A stretch of DNA of 64,000 nucleotides from positions 1-64,000 of the forward strand of contig CAMRHE010000647.1 in assembly GCA_947044405.1 (NCBI GenBank), in the 5' to 3' direction. The stretch's first letter is position 1. Every line of letters begins with the position of its first letter. This document shows, in pieces, positions 10,896 to 21,644 of the stretch. The notes below the pieces were generated by a model. That model was not told the DNA's origin. It made no database searches and was given only the letters and a program-made list of their open reading frames with translations. The stretch comes from Leptodactylus fallax. Taxonomy: Eukaryota > Chordata > Amphibia > Anura > Leptodactylidae. Made by a program: the position numbers and the translations under genes.

Positions 10896-11257
10896 TTAAA
10901 GAGGTTGTCCAGGAATTGGAGCAACCCATGTGGCTGGTGGGAGGTGTAAAGTAAAAAATAAATAAATTAAAAAGCATACTCACCTGTCCCCGGTGCTCCG
11001 TTGTCCGCTGCCAGTATCCATTCAGTCTTATGCCGGCGACTCCTTGCTGGGAGTCCTGCACCTCATGTGACCGCTAAGACCAATTAGGTACAGGATTTTC
11101 ATAAATGAAGCACCGCCATGAGACCGAACAGACACAGGCAGGGATCAACGGGCTGCTGGGGACAGGTGAGTATGCTTTTTTTTTAAATTTTCTTATTTTT
11201 ACACCTCCCTGGCAGCAGCCACAGTGGTCGCTCCAGTTTATGGACAACCTCTTTTAA
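10896..11257. mobile_element. TTAA foldback MITE 1 (GGTTGTCC ends)
   Basis: Begins TTTAAAGAGGTTGTCC and ends GGACAACCTCTTTTAA. The interior has a second inverted pair built on catactcacctgtcccc and its complement near 11159-11175. Same end motif as the copies at 11434, 11872 and 41858. A partial member (ttaaggggttgtctgg) continues from 11254. Confidence 0.75.
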
Positions 11258-11433
11258 GGGGTTGTCTGGGCCAAATTTTTCTATGGTCACTTCACTGGTC
11301 CCCCCATATGGTGGCCTCTTCACTGGTCCCCCATACTGTATGGGGAACAGTGATAGGGTCATTATATTGTGTGGGAGCAGTGATGGGGGCTAACATCCTG
11401 TGGGGGGAGGGATATTAAACTGTGTAATGCATA

Positions 11434-11838
11434 TTAAAGGGGTTGTCCAGGGTAAATTTTTTTTATGGCCTATACTCAGGATAGGCCATAAATACCTGAT
11501 CAGAAGGGGGCTGACACACGGCCCCATCAGCTGTACAGAGTCACTTCCAGAGCCCGTTCTGTACACAACACATGTCCGGAAGCAGAAAGCTCCATCCGCT
11601 GTATAGCAGTCAGACGCCTTCACTGCAGCTCAGCATCCACTGACTTCTATAAGTGCTGAGATGCAGTGAAGGTGCCCGGCTAATACACAGTGGACAGAGC
11701 TTTCTGCTTCTGGTCCGGTATTGTGTACAGGACGGGCGCCAGAAGTGGCTCTGTACATGTCGGCCCCCTACAGATCAGGTATTTATAGCCTATCCTGAGG
11801 ATAAACCATAACAAATTATGCCTGGACAACACCTTTAA
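11434..11838. mobile_element. TTAA foldback MITE 2 (GGTTGTCC ends)
   Basis: Begins TTAAAGGGGTTGTCCAGG and ends with the inverse CCTGGACAACACCTTTAA. Inner arms include ctatactcaggataggcc against ggcctatcct-type sequence near 11786-11806, and cagaaagctc/gagctttctg pairs. TTAA at both ends is the presumed target duplication. Confidence 0.78.
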
Positions 11839-11871
11839 TATACCCCCAGGGCCCCCCTAATGCGCCACACT

Positions 11872-12241
11872 TTAAAGAGGTTGTTCAGTATAATTTTTTT
11901 CTTTTTTATAATTAGTCTGGGGGAGGTGAATCCCCCCTACCCCCCCCCAAAAAAAAAAAAAAAAAAAAAAAAAAAACATAGTAAACATACTCACCTGTCC
12001 CTGGTGTCCTCCCAGCACAGTCCGGTCCTGCTGCTCCGCTGTCTTCTTTTTGCTGGAAGTCCTCACTGGCTGTGACGTCCCAGGTCCCTTCCCTTAGGCC
12101 GCTGATTGGCCTCAGGGGTCACGTGCTGGGAGACACTGGGGACAGGAGAGAAAGTTTGGGGTTTTTTTTGTTTTGTTTTTTTCGCCTGCCCCTGCATAAT
12201 TAAAAAAAAAAAAAAAATGTTATCCTGCACAACCCCTTTAA
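11872..12241. mobile_element. TTAA foldback MITE 3 (decayed) with A-tract
   Basis: Begins TTAAAGAGGTTGTTCAG and ends GCACAACCCCTTTAA. It holds a 27-base A run at about 11950-11976 and inner arms built on actcacctgtccctggtgtc and gacactggggacagg. No coding. Confidence 0.7.
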
Positions 12242-12420
12242 TGTCCCCCAGGCTATTGGCCTCCATCACTACCCCCCCCACAATATAATATATGCCCATA
12301 CAGGGGGTGGGGTGGGGGGATTACAACTCTCAACAGACCCAGAGAATCTGGAGCTGCTGGGGGTTGTAGTTATCAGAGTGGTCAATGAAACTGAAAGAAT
12401 TGGGGGCTAGTATTATATGC

Positions 12421-12490
12421 TCCCCACAGTGGGCCCGACCCAGTATTATAAGCTCCACAGTGGCCCCCACACAGTATTATATGCGCCCAA
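12421..12490. repeat. Short tandem units CACACAGTATTATA-type
   Basis: About two units of the form 'ccccacagtgggcc...cagtattataagct', period about 33 bp. The same unit forms a longer array inside the hAT element at 32479-33051. Confidence 0.6.
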
Positions 12491-12513
12491 TAGCCCCCCT
12501 CCGCTTCGGTGCT

Positions 12514-12557
12514 ATTATTATACTCTGGGGTCTCCTCAGACCCCAGAGTATAATAAT
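12514..12557. repeat. Perfect 20-bp hairpin with 4-base loop
   Basis: Arm 12514-12533 (ATTATTATACTCTGGGGTCT) is exactly complementary to 12538-12557; the loop is CCTC. Half of this sequence recurs at about 37723-37742, so it is the junction of a repeat family rather than a gene feature. Confidence 0.85.
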
Positions 12558-13164
12558 CGGAGGCCCAGGGAAGGTGATTAAAAATAACGAACATTCATAC
12601 TCACCTTGCCTTACCTTTCCTTGACATCCTCGCTCCATCCTGCCGTCTTCAGCATCTTCAGTGTCTTCCGACGTCGCTGCTGAGGCCTGTGATTGGGCCT
12701 CAGCGGTCACGTGGTGGCGCACTGACGTCATTACGCGCCGCGTCCCATATGATCATTGGGCCTAATCACAGGCCTCAGTCACATGACGGAAGAGCACTGT
12801 AGAGAACGCTGCGTCCAGGAGAGGTGAGAATATCTATTTATTGTTTTTAGTCACCTCCCCCGGGCTGCCATGTATTGAAAAGGGGCCTGCAATATGCCAG
12901 GGCCCCTTTTCAATAACAGTATGTATAGCGGTCGGGGAACCAGGCTTTCTCCGACCGCTATCATAGTGCTCCGGTCGCGGTCGCACCCCTTGCGACCGCG
13001 ATCGTTACGCCACTGGTCAGGGGCCTGATCGGGATGGTCAGGATCCCGATCGGGCCCCTGACCAATGCATCTGCATTGGCATCATGAGGACTAATGGTCG
13101 GGGCTCGGGGCCCACCGGTGGATTCACCGGTTCCCCGGTGGGCCAGTCCGACCCTGAATATAAG

Positions 13165-13920
13165 ACACTATTAGTGGTACCTGGTATCGGCTTATTACCA
13201 TCTTTCCATTGAGATTACATGCATGTTCGGTCAAAAAGACTTTGAATCCCATACTCTCAAATTTTGTTTATTCTCTCTTACAGACTGATAAAGTAGGTTC
13301 GCATGGTGTGGCATGTATTTACATTTCATTCTAAAAACACATGTAGTATTCTAGAAGATAGTGGCCTACATTTACTTTTTTTTTATTTTAATTTTTTTTA
13401 CAATAGTCAAAGTAAAGAGGGTAGTTGGCAAGATTTCTGATAATACAAGCAAATAAAGTATTCTATGCCTTCTATGAGCATTGGCATTAGAGATGGATGA
13501 ATCTCTCAAGATTTGTTTTATTTCAGGTTTGTTGGTTCGGGATCAAGATTCTTTTTGACTCGAACAAGTTCAGTATAACTACAGCTTAAATTGGCTTCAA
13601 ACATAGTGTATAACACTTTAAGGTCTCGTAGGAACCTATCTATCCAATTTCTAGCTCTCTAAGGCAAATACAGCAGAAGTGAAAGTGACATGTCTATGGA
13701 AAAACACATGCTAAGCTGGGGATACAAAATCTGAGTTTAACCGTAAAATTCATTAAAGTGAATGGCAAGGCAGTGTAACATGTAAAATGCTTCAAAACTG
13801 ATCGTTTTCTTGGGAAAGGTTTCATAGAAAATTTGCCCATTTTGATGACTTATAAGTGCTACAGGCTTTTTGTTATTTGGGAGACAAATTTGTAGCTATG
13901 TGTCTAGTTGAAAAGTAGTG
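13165..13920. other. Intergenic; one interspersed repeat fragment at 13489-13620
   Basis: The piece starting gagatggatgaatctc and running through gaacaagttcagtataac matches 42428-42545 in order and spacing. No gene is seen in the remainder. Confidence 0.5.
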
Positions 13921-14420
13921 AACTGGCTTTTCAAAAAAAAGCCACAAAAAAATTGTCCCTTTATGGGAGCAGAATGCCACACCAACATTGTGTTGGTATT
14001 GGAAGAAGCAATGGTGTGTCTGTTTCCTTTATTTTCTTGGTATTATGCCATCAGTGTGGCAGTGGCATGTGGCACTGGCAACTATAGAATTTGAAGAAAA
14101 CTTTGTTTGACACTGTCAGCATGACTGCCACTTGAAAAGTTAAATGATACGGAATAAAAAAGCCAACAAAAATTGTCCCTTTATAGGAGCAGATGCAGCA
14201 CCAATGAATGACAATTACAGAATTGTAAGAAGAAAAAAACTAGAATATCTTCTGAAATGGAAAGGATTTTATGACCACATGAACAACACTTGGGAGACAG
14301 AAAAGTACTTAGATTATCCTGCCTGTTATCTCTGTATGGGAGCACATGTCACATCAACATTGTGTTGGTGGAGTGACAATTTACAGAATTTCAAGAAAAA
14401 ATTTGGGCACAACGTATTTG
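13920..14420. repeat. Local imperfect direct repeats, about 180-200 bp apart
   Basis: The block 'attgtccctttatgggagcag ... acattgtgttggt ... acagaattt.aagaaaa' recurs, wholly or in part, near 13955, 14040, 14175 and 14335. The chromodomain-coding stretch at 14228-14323 lies between two of these blocks. Confidence 0.6.
14228..14323 (+). pseudogene. Chromodomain fragment (HP1/CBX-like)
   Basis: Inside an open frame from 14144 to 14530, about 32 codons read as a chromodomain core: EYLLKWKGF, then NNTWETEKYLDYPA. In HP1/CBX proteins the same block is YLLKWKGF, then NTWEPEKNLDCPE, and it forms the strand and aromatic cage that bind methylated histone tails; the Trp residues of WKG and TWE are present. 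The residues on both sides do not continue the family and belong to the surrounding local repeat, so this is a captured fragment or worn retrocopy. A chromovirus integrase tail is an alternative, but the LD.P ending favours HP1/CBX. Confidence 0.6.
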
Positions 14421-15906
14421 CCAGTGCCAGTCTTGCAGGTCTTTTGGATGTTGAAGCTGCATATCAGGTGGCATTCTTACTATTGCAGCTGTCACCACCC
14501 ACTTCTTCTCATGCCACTCTGTCACTCTGACCCAGTTGCTAGATCTTATTTATAATAAAATCATCAGATTCAGTAATGTCATCATCTTCCCCATTTTTTT
14601 GTGACTCATCATGGCAATGGAATTCCCCTATGCTCATACAATTCCTAAGATTTCCCCCTAGTGCTCCTACTAGCAAGACTACCAGTAGCAAATCCCCTGC
14701 CACTACTAAGTCCACCACCAACACTCATATCTTCCACATCTATCGCCTCTACATCCAAAAAACACTGGCAGTTCTCATCCAACTCATTAAGAAGAGGAAG
14801 TTTTGGGCTATGAGGAATATCTGTTACGGTTAGATGCAAGGCCATAATAAAAGCAAAAGCAAGAAATTGGCTGATAACTGCGAGCAGTAGAGATAGCTAT
14901 CTACAACTAGGACATCTCTGCGAGCCAAGACAAACCCCCAGACGCCTTCACCAGAGCTAGCTGCAAGAAGAGATAGACACAGATAAATGTACTAATAATA
15001 AATGCACTGCTGCAGAAACCAACGCAAAGTCCACTAAAACTTACAAAGTGGCGTGGATGCAAGAGAAGTCGTACCAGCAGAGTCAAAAAAACAGGAGAGG
15101 ACTTAGTAAGCAGAGACAGGAGGCAAAAGCAACATCCAGAAAACAAGCCAAAGGTCACAAATCTAGCCAGGAATGTCAAAGCAGAATCAAGAGGCAAAAA
15201 GGGAATTCAAGGAGCAAGGCTGAGGTCAGAAGTCAAGCAGGTATTCACAGACAGTTGAAGAGCCAAGCTAGTGAGCAAACTAAATTAGTTGGCACCTGAT
15301 CAAAAATGAGTGGTCTTATATAGGCCTCTTCAGCTGCTAATTGGTCAAGGCATGGAAGTATACAACAGGAACGCTTCCCCAACCTTATAGAAGGAGCAGC
15401 TGAAGGGACACTCCTGACAATATCTCTCTAAGCAGATGTGTCATGACTACTAGAGAATGGGATCTGTGTCAATGAAGAAGACATGGTTGACAGTACGGAC
15501 AGACAGCATGGTAAATTATGTATAACAGCAGAGAAGGAGGAAGAGGAACACACAGAATTCAAAAACAACATTTGTGTTTTACTGCTTTCAGTAATGTCTT
15601 TATTCTTTATGTCTTTATTCTTAGTAAGTACAACAACACTGTGGCTACTGGCGGGTCTGTCAAGACAAGAACTAGAGTCGCTGCTCTCACCCACATTCTT
15701 ATTGTTAGTACTTGCACAAGTGTTTCTTCCTGCCCCTCCTTTTACCTGCCCCCTGCCCTGTTTTTTTCCCAGGCATTTTACTACAGACTGCTTAATTATA
15801 ATAGTGATTGCCTGCAATCATATCACTAAGTGTATGTTTTATTTTGTTTTGTTTTGTTTTTTAACAAAAAAAATTCAAGAAAAATAGTAAAGCACTAAAA
15901 GGGTGA
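14421..15906. other. No gene recognised; repeat-like A/G-rich segment at about 15000-15330
   Basis: Open frames here are Ser- or Lys-rich and lack motifs. The segment near 15048-15330 (agccaaaggtcac, gaggtcagaagtcaa, then tataggcctcttcagctgctaattggt) resembles 43420-43690 in style and order, so both may be copies of one dispersed repeat. 15840-15900 is T/A-rich. Confidence 0.45.
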
Positions 15907-15918
15907 CTGGATAATTAA
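15907..15918. repeat. Left target-site duplication of the Penelope composite
   Basis: CTGGATAATTAA. The identical 12 bases occur at 25127-25138, immediately outside the last Penelope unit, so the 9.2 kb between them behaves as one insertion. Confidence 0.85.
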
Positions 15919-16470
15919 ATAATATATAATCCAAAATGATAATCACAATAATACAGAAATATATAACTTTAAATTAATTAAAGTTAAAAATCACAACAAC
16001 ATATAACCACCCTAAAAGCAGCACAATTAAATAGTCCTCAAAATATCAAAAAAAAAAAAATATATAATTTGGAGACAAAAAAAAGCAAACAAAACAGGCA
16101 CGGCAGCCTGAAATAGGAAAAACCAACCAGACACTTACCGTGATTCAGATGGTGCCTGTGTTGCTGAAGCAAATACCAGAAGGGGAGAGGGGTGACATAG
16201 TCCACGGTTCAAAAGTAACACCAGTAACAACGGGCTAAATAAGGAAACACCTGTATCTAAACTGTCCCTATAACACCCTATATAAAAAACTAAATGGACC
16301 CTAAAGTCCTAACTCGGGGCCACCGCCCTAAATAGCAAGTGCCCCCGACTGGAACCTGGCCCTAGAATAAACTATCCCTATCAAATCCCTTCAAAACAAA
16401 TAGATATAAAGAGAACAAAAAACACAAGAAACAAAGCAAAACTAGATACGCCTAACACACATATATATAG

Positions 16471-16535
16471 TAACCAAACATGCAATCCCGACATGCATGT
16501 TTCGCTAAACTCATCAGGGGATAGAGTTGGTTAAA
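16471..16535 (-). ncRNA. Hammerhead-ribozyme-like motif, Penelope unit 1
   Basis: On the minus strand: CTGATGA (16511-16517), a tiny stem II (GTTTAGC), GAAA, then a 7-bp stem III (ACATGCA/TGCATGT) with a 9-base loop and a GTT cleavage triplet. A TAACC/GGTTA pair could form an outer stem I, separated from the core by a large asymmetric loop. Hammerheads are known from the pseudo-LTRs of Penelope-like elements. Stem I next to the core is weak, so activity is uncertain. Confidence 0.65.
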
Positions 16536-17208
16536 AAATCTCAAATATACTAGATGCAGGAATGGAGCCACAGTAAAGATACCACCCTGTGCCAAGTATG
16601 GAAGAAACAAGCACTAAGGTCAAGTGTTAACCATCAAAAAACATAGCACAAATATAAGTAGTACATAAAACTCCTAATGGTATTGCAGATACCAGATAAC
16701 TAATCACAGATACAAAACAACACCATGGTATATCAATGAGTGGCCATAAGTGTTGGAAGATAGCACAGTTCAAACGCTAAGTATTCCTACACCAGGTATA
16801 TGGAGTGCCAAACATACCTGAGAAGCACAAGAGGCTCTACCTACTTAAATACTAAGTGCTACAGGTGGGATAGTGCAATTAGCATGCGCATAACAAAGGG
16901 AACTCAAAGTACATACTGAGCATGCCCAAATAGAAATCACATTAGCGCTTACGCATATGATAATGAAACCAAGAGAACAGGAAATGGATAGAATGTTATC
17001 TAAATCCAAACCTCGTTATGCCCCTATTAACTGAGCAAACAATGCTGCAGATAAATAAACAGAAGCAAGGCTCTGCAAATAAAACCTTATAGAATCACTT
17101 GCAGAGTACATAAAAAGGTATTTTAGAGGGGAATGAAAACTAGATATAAAATACAATGCACATATGGACTAGACAAATAACCATCCTGAATATAGAATGA
17201 AACCCCTA

Positions 17209-19527
17209 TCAAATAAATGAAGCAAAACTCAATTGTTCATTTAACCCACCCGGGGCTACAGTTTGCAAGCGAAAAATCCATTTTGTTTCTGCCTGAGTAA
17301 CAAGTTGGTCCCAATTACCGCGGCGTACAGGGGGTTGGATCAGGTCAATACCCATAAATTTAATGCACAAAGCATTACCCTGATGTTCAAGTCGGATATG
17401 CCGGGCGATTGGTGTATCACGATGATGTCGGATGTCACCTAAATGCTCGCCTATTCGGCGCCTGAACTCACGGATTGTTTTGCCAATGTATTCAAGGCCG
17501 CAGTTACAGGTGGCCTTATAAATAACGCCCTTCGAACGACAATTAATAAAAGACCTGATTGCATAAGAAGCACCGGTAACATTGCTAGTGAAGTTTTTAC
17601 CACTTGTGACGTATGGGCATGCATTACAGCCACTACAGCGAAAACAGCCCACAACTTTTTTTGTTAACAGCCAATTTTTGGCAGTGGTAGGTTCGGAGAA
17701 ATTACTCACTACCACACGGTCCCTAATGCTCCTGCCCCTTCTATACGCTATTTGGGGCTTATGGCCCACCGCATCAACGATATCAGTGTCCATAGTCAAA
17801 ATCCCCCAGTGTTTAGCAATAACAGTACGAACCTGATCAGCCATGCCATCAAACGTACCTATTAGCCTAGTCTGCCCAACACTGGGAGGACTGATCTTCG
17901 GAGTCAGAAGCACGGGCCGATCCTGAATAAGGGCATGTTGAAAAGCCGGTCTTAAAACGCGATCAGGATACCCCCTAGCATGAAATCTAGATCTCAAATC
18001 TGCCGCTTGTTTCTTGAACTCAGAGATTGTTGAACAATTGCGACGAAGCCGAAGATATTGGCCCTTAGGTATTCCTTTTTTGAGAGGAAGGGGATGATGA
18101 CTCTCCCACCGCAATAATGAATTAGTAGAGGTGGGTTTGCGATATATGGTAGTCAAAACTTCCCCTTTAATGACCGAGATATGGAGATCCAAAAAAGCTA
18201 AGTTGGTAGGGTTAGTCTCATAGGTAAAATGAAGACCAATATCATTCTTATTGAGACCCGCTACCAGACGACCAAACTGGTCCTCAGACCCCTCCCATAT
18301 GACCAATATGTCATCTATGTAGCGGGCCCAAATATGGATCTTCTCCATCCAATCGGTCTCTCCCTCACCCGGTTCGAGGGAGCGCTCCCACCAGCCCAGG
18401 AATAGGTTGGCATAAGAGGGTGCACAAGGGCTACCCATTGCACAACCCCTGAGCTGGTGGAAGACCCTCTCATTAAAGGTGAAATAATTCCGGGTGAGGG
18501 AGAATTCAAGAAGTCGCAATACAAACTCATTATGAGCCCTCAGATGGCAACCTCTAGTCTGCAGATATGAGGCAACTGCCTGCAAGCCCAAATGGTGGGG
18601 AATTGATGAATAGAGAGCCTCTACATCAATGGAGGCTAGAATGCATGTATCTTCAATATGAATGCCCTCCAGTCTTTTTAATAGGTCCGTAGTGTCCTTT
18701 ACAAAAGATGGCATGGAACTTACAAATGGGGCCAAAATCTTATCTATATAAATGCCGATATTCTGGCATAAAGATCCTACTCCAGAGACGATTGGTCGTC
18801 CTTTTAAAGGAGAAGTCCCTTTATGGACTTTAGGGAGGGAATAAAAAGTGGCGACTCGGGGAAAACGAGGCAAAAGAAATTCAAATTCCTCCTTGCTTAT
18901 CAAATTCTCATTAAGGGCAACAGTCAATATATCCTTAAGTTCATTCCAAAAAACATCAGTAGGATCCTTACTGAGAGCCCGATAACACAAGGGGTCATTC
19001 AACAAAGATTCGCACATCCCTTTATAATCTTCAAAGTCCATAATCACAGTATTCCCCCCTTTATCCGAAGGTTTAACAACTCGGGACCGATCGTTCTCCA
19101 GGGAGGACAAAGCTAAAAGTTCCTGCTTGGTACAATTAAGTTGATTAGAACACATTGTCATCTGAGAAAGGTCCTGAGTAACCAATTCAAGGAAGATATC
19201 CAAAGTGGACACATCACCCATGGGTGGTACTGCCACACTCTTATTCCTTAATTGTGCAAAGGGGCCTTTACCAGACATTTCAGGTGAATCATCAGCCAAG
19301 CCATACAAAATTCTAACATCCGTCAACATTTCAGGAGAAATGCCCAAATCAGCACATTCCCTGCGTTCTTTAAGGCGAAAATACTTATGCCATCTAAGCT
19401 TACGGATAAATAAATTGATGACTTTGATCCACCCGAATAAATCAAACCTATTAGTAGGTACAAAAGACAAACCCTTTTGGAGTACAGACAATTCAGAAGA
19501 AGATAGTGGAATAGATGAAAGGTTCAA
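17209..19527 (-). CDS. Penelope-like reverse transcriptase with GIY-YIG endonuclease (unit 1)
   Basis: A 772-codon uninterrupted frame. About 151-157 KPSDKGG is an N-terminal Penelope motif; 229-237 YSLPKVHKG; 243-250 GRPIVSGV; motif A 299-308 SIDVEALYSS (catalytic Asp); motif B 361-370 GCAMGSPCAP; motif C 403-406 YIDD; 446-448 LDL thumb-side block. A Cys-rich linker follows (C628, C631, C634, C637). The GIY-YIG nuclease starts at 667 (GVIYKATC) with EYIGKT at 679-684, then RRRIGEH. All catalytic residues look intact. The native protein probably begins upstream, because the region before Met1 carries related coding sequence in other frames. The enzyme would nick DNA and prime reverse transcription there. 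Confidence 0.92.
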   Translation of the reverse strand: MNLSSIPLSSSELSVLQKGLSFVPTNRFDLFGWIKVINLFIRKLRWHKYFRLKERRECADLGISPEMLTDVRILYGLADDSPEMSGKGPFAQLRNKSVAVPPMGDVSTLDIFLELVTQDLSQMTMCSNQLNCTKQELLALSSLENDRSRVVKPSDKGGNTVIMDFEDYKGMCESLLNDPLCYRALSKDPTDVFWNELKDILTVALNENLISKEEFEFLLPRFPRVATFYSLPKVHKGTSPLKGRPIVSGVGSLCQNIGIYIDKILAPFVSSMPSFVKDTTDLLKRLEGIHIEDTCILASIDVEALYSSIPHHLGLQAVASYLQTRGCHLRAHNEFVLRLLEFSLTRNYFTFNERVFHQLRGCAMGSPCAPSYANLFLGWWERSLEPGEGETDWMEKIHIWARYIDDILVIWEGSEDQFGRLVAGLNKNDIGLHFTYETNPTNLAFLDLHISVIKGEVLTTIYRKPTSTNSLLRWESHHPLPLKKGIPKGQYLRLRRNCSTISEFKKQAADLRSRFHARGYPDRVLRPAFQHALIQDRPVLLTPKISPPSVGQTRLIGTFDGMADQVRTVIAKHWGILTMDTDIVDAVGHKPQIAYRRGRSIRDRVVVSNFSEPTTAKNWLLTKKVVGCFRCSGCNACPYVTSGKNFTSNVTGASYAIRSFINCRSKGVIYKATCNCGLEYIGKTIREFRRRIGEHLGDIRHHRDTPIARHIRLEHQGNALCIKFMGIDLIQPPVRRGNWDQLVTQAETKWIFRLQTVAPGGLNEQLSFASFI

Positions 19528-19538
19528 AACCTGTGATT

Positions 19539-20284
19539 CTACGGGCGTGGTCTCCCTTGATGTCGATTTCGCAAGGGGTATGGGGTGCCTCCGTCTAAAA
19601 AATCTCTATTCCCCAACTGAGGGTTAGATCCCCCTCTACCACGTCCTCTAGGATTACGGGTACGTCCTTTATTACGATGTTTAGTAGAGGAATCAGAATC
19701 AGAGACATCCGCCTCTGATGAAGAAATATCAGTGTCCTGACTAACCCGATTTTGAATACCAATAAATGAATAAACCTTATTATCCTTAAAATCGGCAAGA
19801 TCTCTTACAAATTGACAATGTTTACGATCTTTCAAATGAAATTGAAATCTCTCCACAGTTTGCTGAAGTGTCCGCTCCTGAGAACCGAACTCTGGGTCAG
19901 CAGCAAACTTCTCCGCAACATCAATATGTTCTTTTAACTTAATATTTAGACGTTCTAAATTAGATTTTTCTTCTTCCAGCAGCAGTTGCTATTAGTAGCT
20001 TCCCGTTCCCATTTAGAAAGGAATATAGAATTTCTGCACCTTGCCGCTGGAACTAAAGGAATTCGTAAACCACGAGGAACTATACCCTGTTTGATATAAC
20101 ATTCCAGACTATGAACCTCCCACCATACACTAATATGCTCCTTATATACTGCGGTTAGTTCTCTGAAAGCCCCTTTAAAAGTAGGTGTATAACGCTGTTG
20201 CGTATAAACTTTATCAGAAAAAATATCCATCAATTCGTTCAACCATTGTGCAGTGTCTATACCAGTTTTCAAAAACCCTGCCAT
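19539..20284 (-). pseudogene. Penelope N-terminal coding region (unit 1), frameshifted
   Basis: Begins at ATG 20284 (MAGFLKTGIDTAQWL...). One frame runs to 19955, with a W/Y-rich start and VPRGLRIPLVP, a block also seen in the second Penelope element as IPRGMR. Coiled-coil-like sequence (LLLEEEKSNLERLNIKLKEH) then continues in a second frame, ending at 19539 after an acidic-Ser stretch and an RGRGRGG tract that may bind RNA. The 772-codon frame lies in a third. So at least two small indels, near 19985 and 19545-19570, separate parts that are probably one ORF in an intact element. Its role in Penelope elements is not established. Confidence 0.7.
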
Positions 20285-20907
20285 ACCAAAGGGATAAGTA
20301 CCAAATCAAGACCTTACAGGTCGTATACAACAATAGATTATCCGAAAAAAAATTATATAATCCAAAATGATAATCACAATAATACAGAAATTAATATATA
20401 ACTTTTAATTAATTAAAGTTAAAAATCACAACAACATATAACCACCCTAAAAGCAGCACAATTAAATAGTCCTCAAAATATCAAAAAAAAAATATATATA
20501 TAATTTGGAGACAAAAAAAAAGCAAACAAAACAGGCACGGCAGCCTGAAATAGGAAAAACCAACCAGACACTTACCGTGATTCAGATGGTGCCTGTGTTG
20601 CTGAAGCAAATACCAGAAGGGGAGAGGAGTGACATAGTCCACAGTTCAAAAGTAACACCAGTAACAACGGGCTAAATAAGGAAACACCTGTATCTAAACT
20701 GTCCCTATAACACCCTATATAAAAAACTAAATGGACCCTAAAGTCCTAACTCGGGGCCACCACCCTAAATAGCAAGTGCCCCCAACTGGAACCTGGCCCT
20801 AGAATAAACTATCCCTATCAAATCCCTTCAAAACAAATAGATATAAAGAGAACAAAAAACACAAGAAACAAAGCAAAACTAGGTACGCCTAACACACATA
20901 TATATAG

Positions 20908-20971
20908 TAACCAAACATGCAATCCCGACATGCATGTTTCGCTAAACTCATCAGGGGATAGAGTTGGTTAA
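20908..20971 (-). ncRNA. Hammerhead-ribozyme-like motif, Penelope unit 2
   Basis: Same core as in unit 1, with CTGATGA at 20948-20954 (minus), GAAA and the CATGCA/TGCATG stem. The motif is unchanged between units although the surrounding untranslated region has scattered differences. Confidence 0.65.
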
Positions 20972-21644
20972 AAAATCTCAAATATACTAGATGCAGGAAT
21001 GGAGCCACAGTAAAGATACCACCCTGTGCCAAGTATGGAAGAAACAAGCACTAAGGTCAAGTGTTAACCATCAAAAAACATAGCACAAATATAAGTAGTA
21101 CATAAAACTCCTAATGGTATTGCAGATACCAGATAACTAATCACAGATACAAAACAACACCATGGTATATCAATGAGTGGCCATAAGTGTTGGAAGATAG
21201 CACAGTTCAAACGCTAAGTATTCCTACACCAGGTATATGGAGTGCCAAACATACCTGAGAAGCACAAGAGGCTCTACCTACTTAAATACTAAGTGCTACA
21301 GGTGGGATAGTGCAATTAGCATGCGCATAACAAAGGGAACTCAAAGTACATACTGAGCATGCCCAAATAGAAATCACATTAGCGCTTACGCATATGATAA
21401 TGAAACCAAGAGAACAGGAAATGGATAGAATGTTATCTAAATCCAAACCTCGTTATGCCCCTATTAACTGAGCAAACAATGCTGCAGATAAATAAACAGA
21501 AGCAAGGCTCTGCAAATAAAACCTTATAGAATCACTTGCAGAGTACATAAAAAGGTATTTTAAGGGGAATGAAAACTAGATATAAAATACAATGCACATA
21601 TGGACTAGACAAATAACCATCCTGAATATAGAATGAAACCCCTA

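Larger units (their letters stand above)
10544..13156. mobile_element. Non-autonomous hAT element with 8-bp target duplication
   Basis: The ends are inverted: left CAGTGTCGGACTGGG, right complement CAGGGTCGGACTGGC. The flanks are an exact 8-bp duplication, AATATAAG, at 10536-10543 and 13157-13164. CAG ends plus 8-bp duplications define the hAT superfamily. No transposase is encoded. The 2.6-kb interior is a mosaic of TTAA-type MITEs, a short tandem array near 12421-12490 and palindromes, so it probably grew by later insertions. Confidence 0.85.

Noticed and set aside
15428..15887. Open frames of about 130 codons on both strands
   Set aside because: Cys/Ser/Phe-rich translations without domain patterns, mutually overlapping; no start context or related copy.
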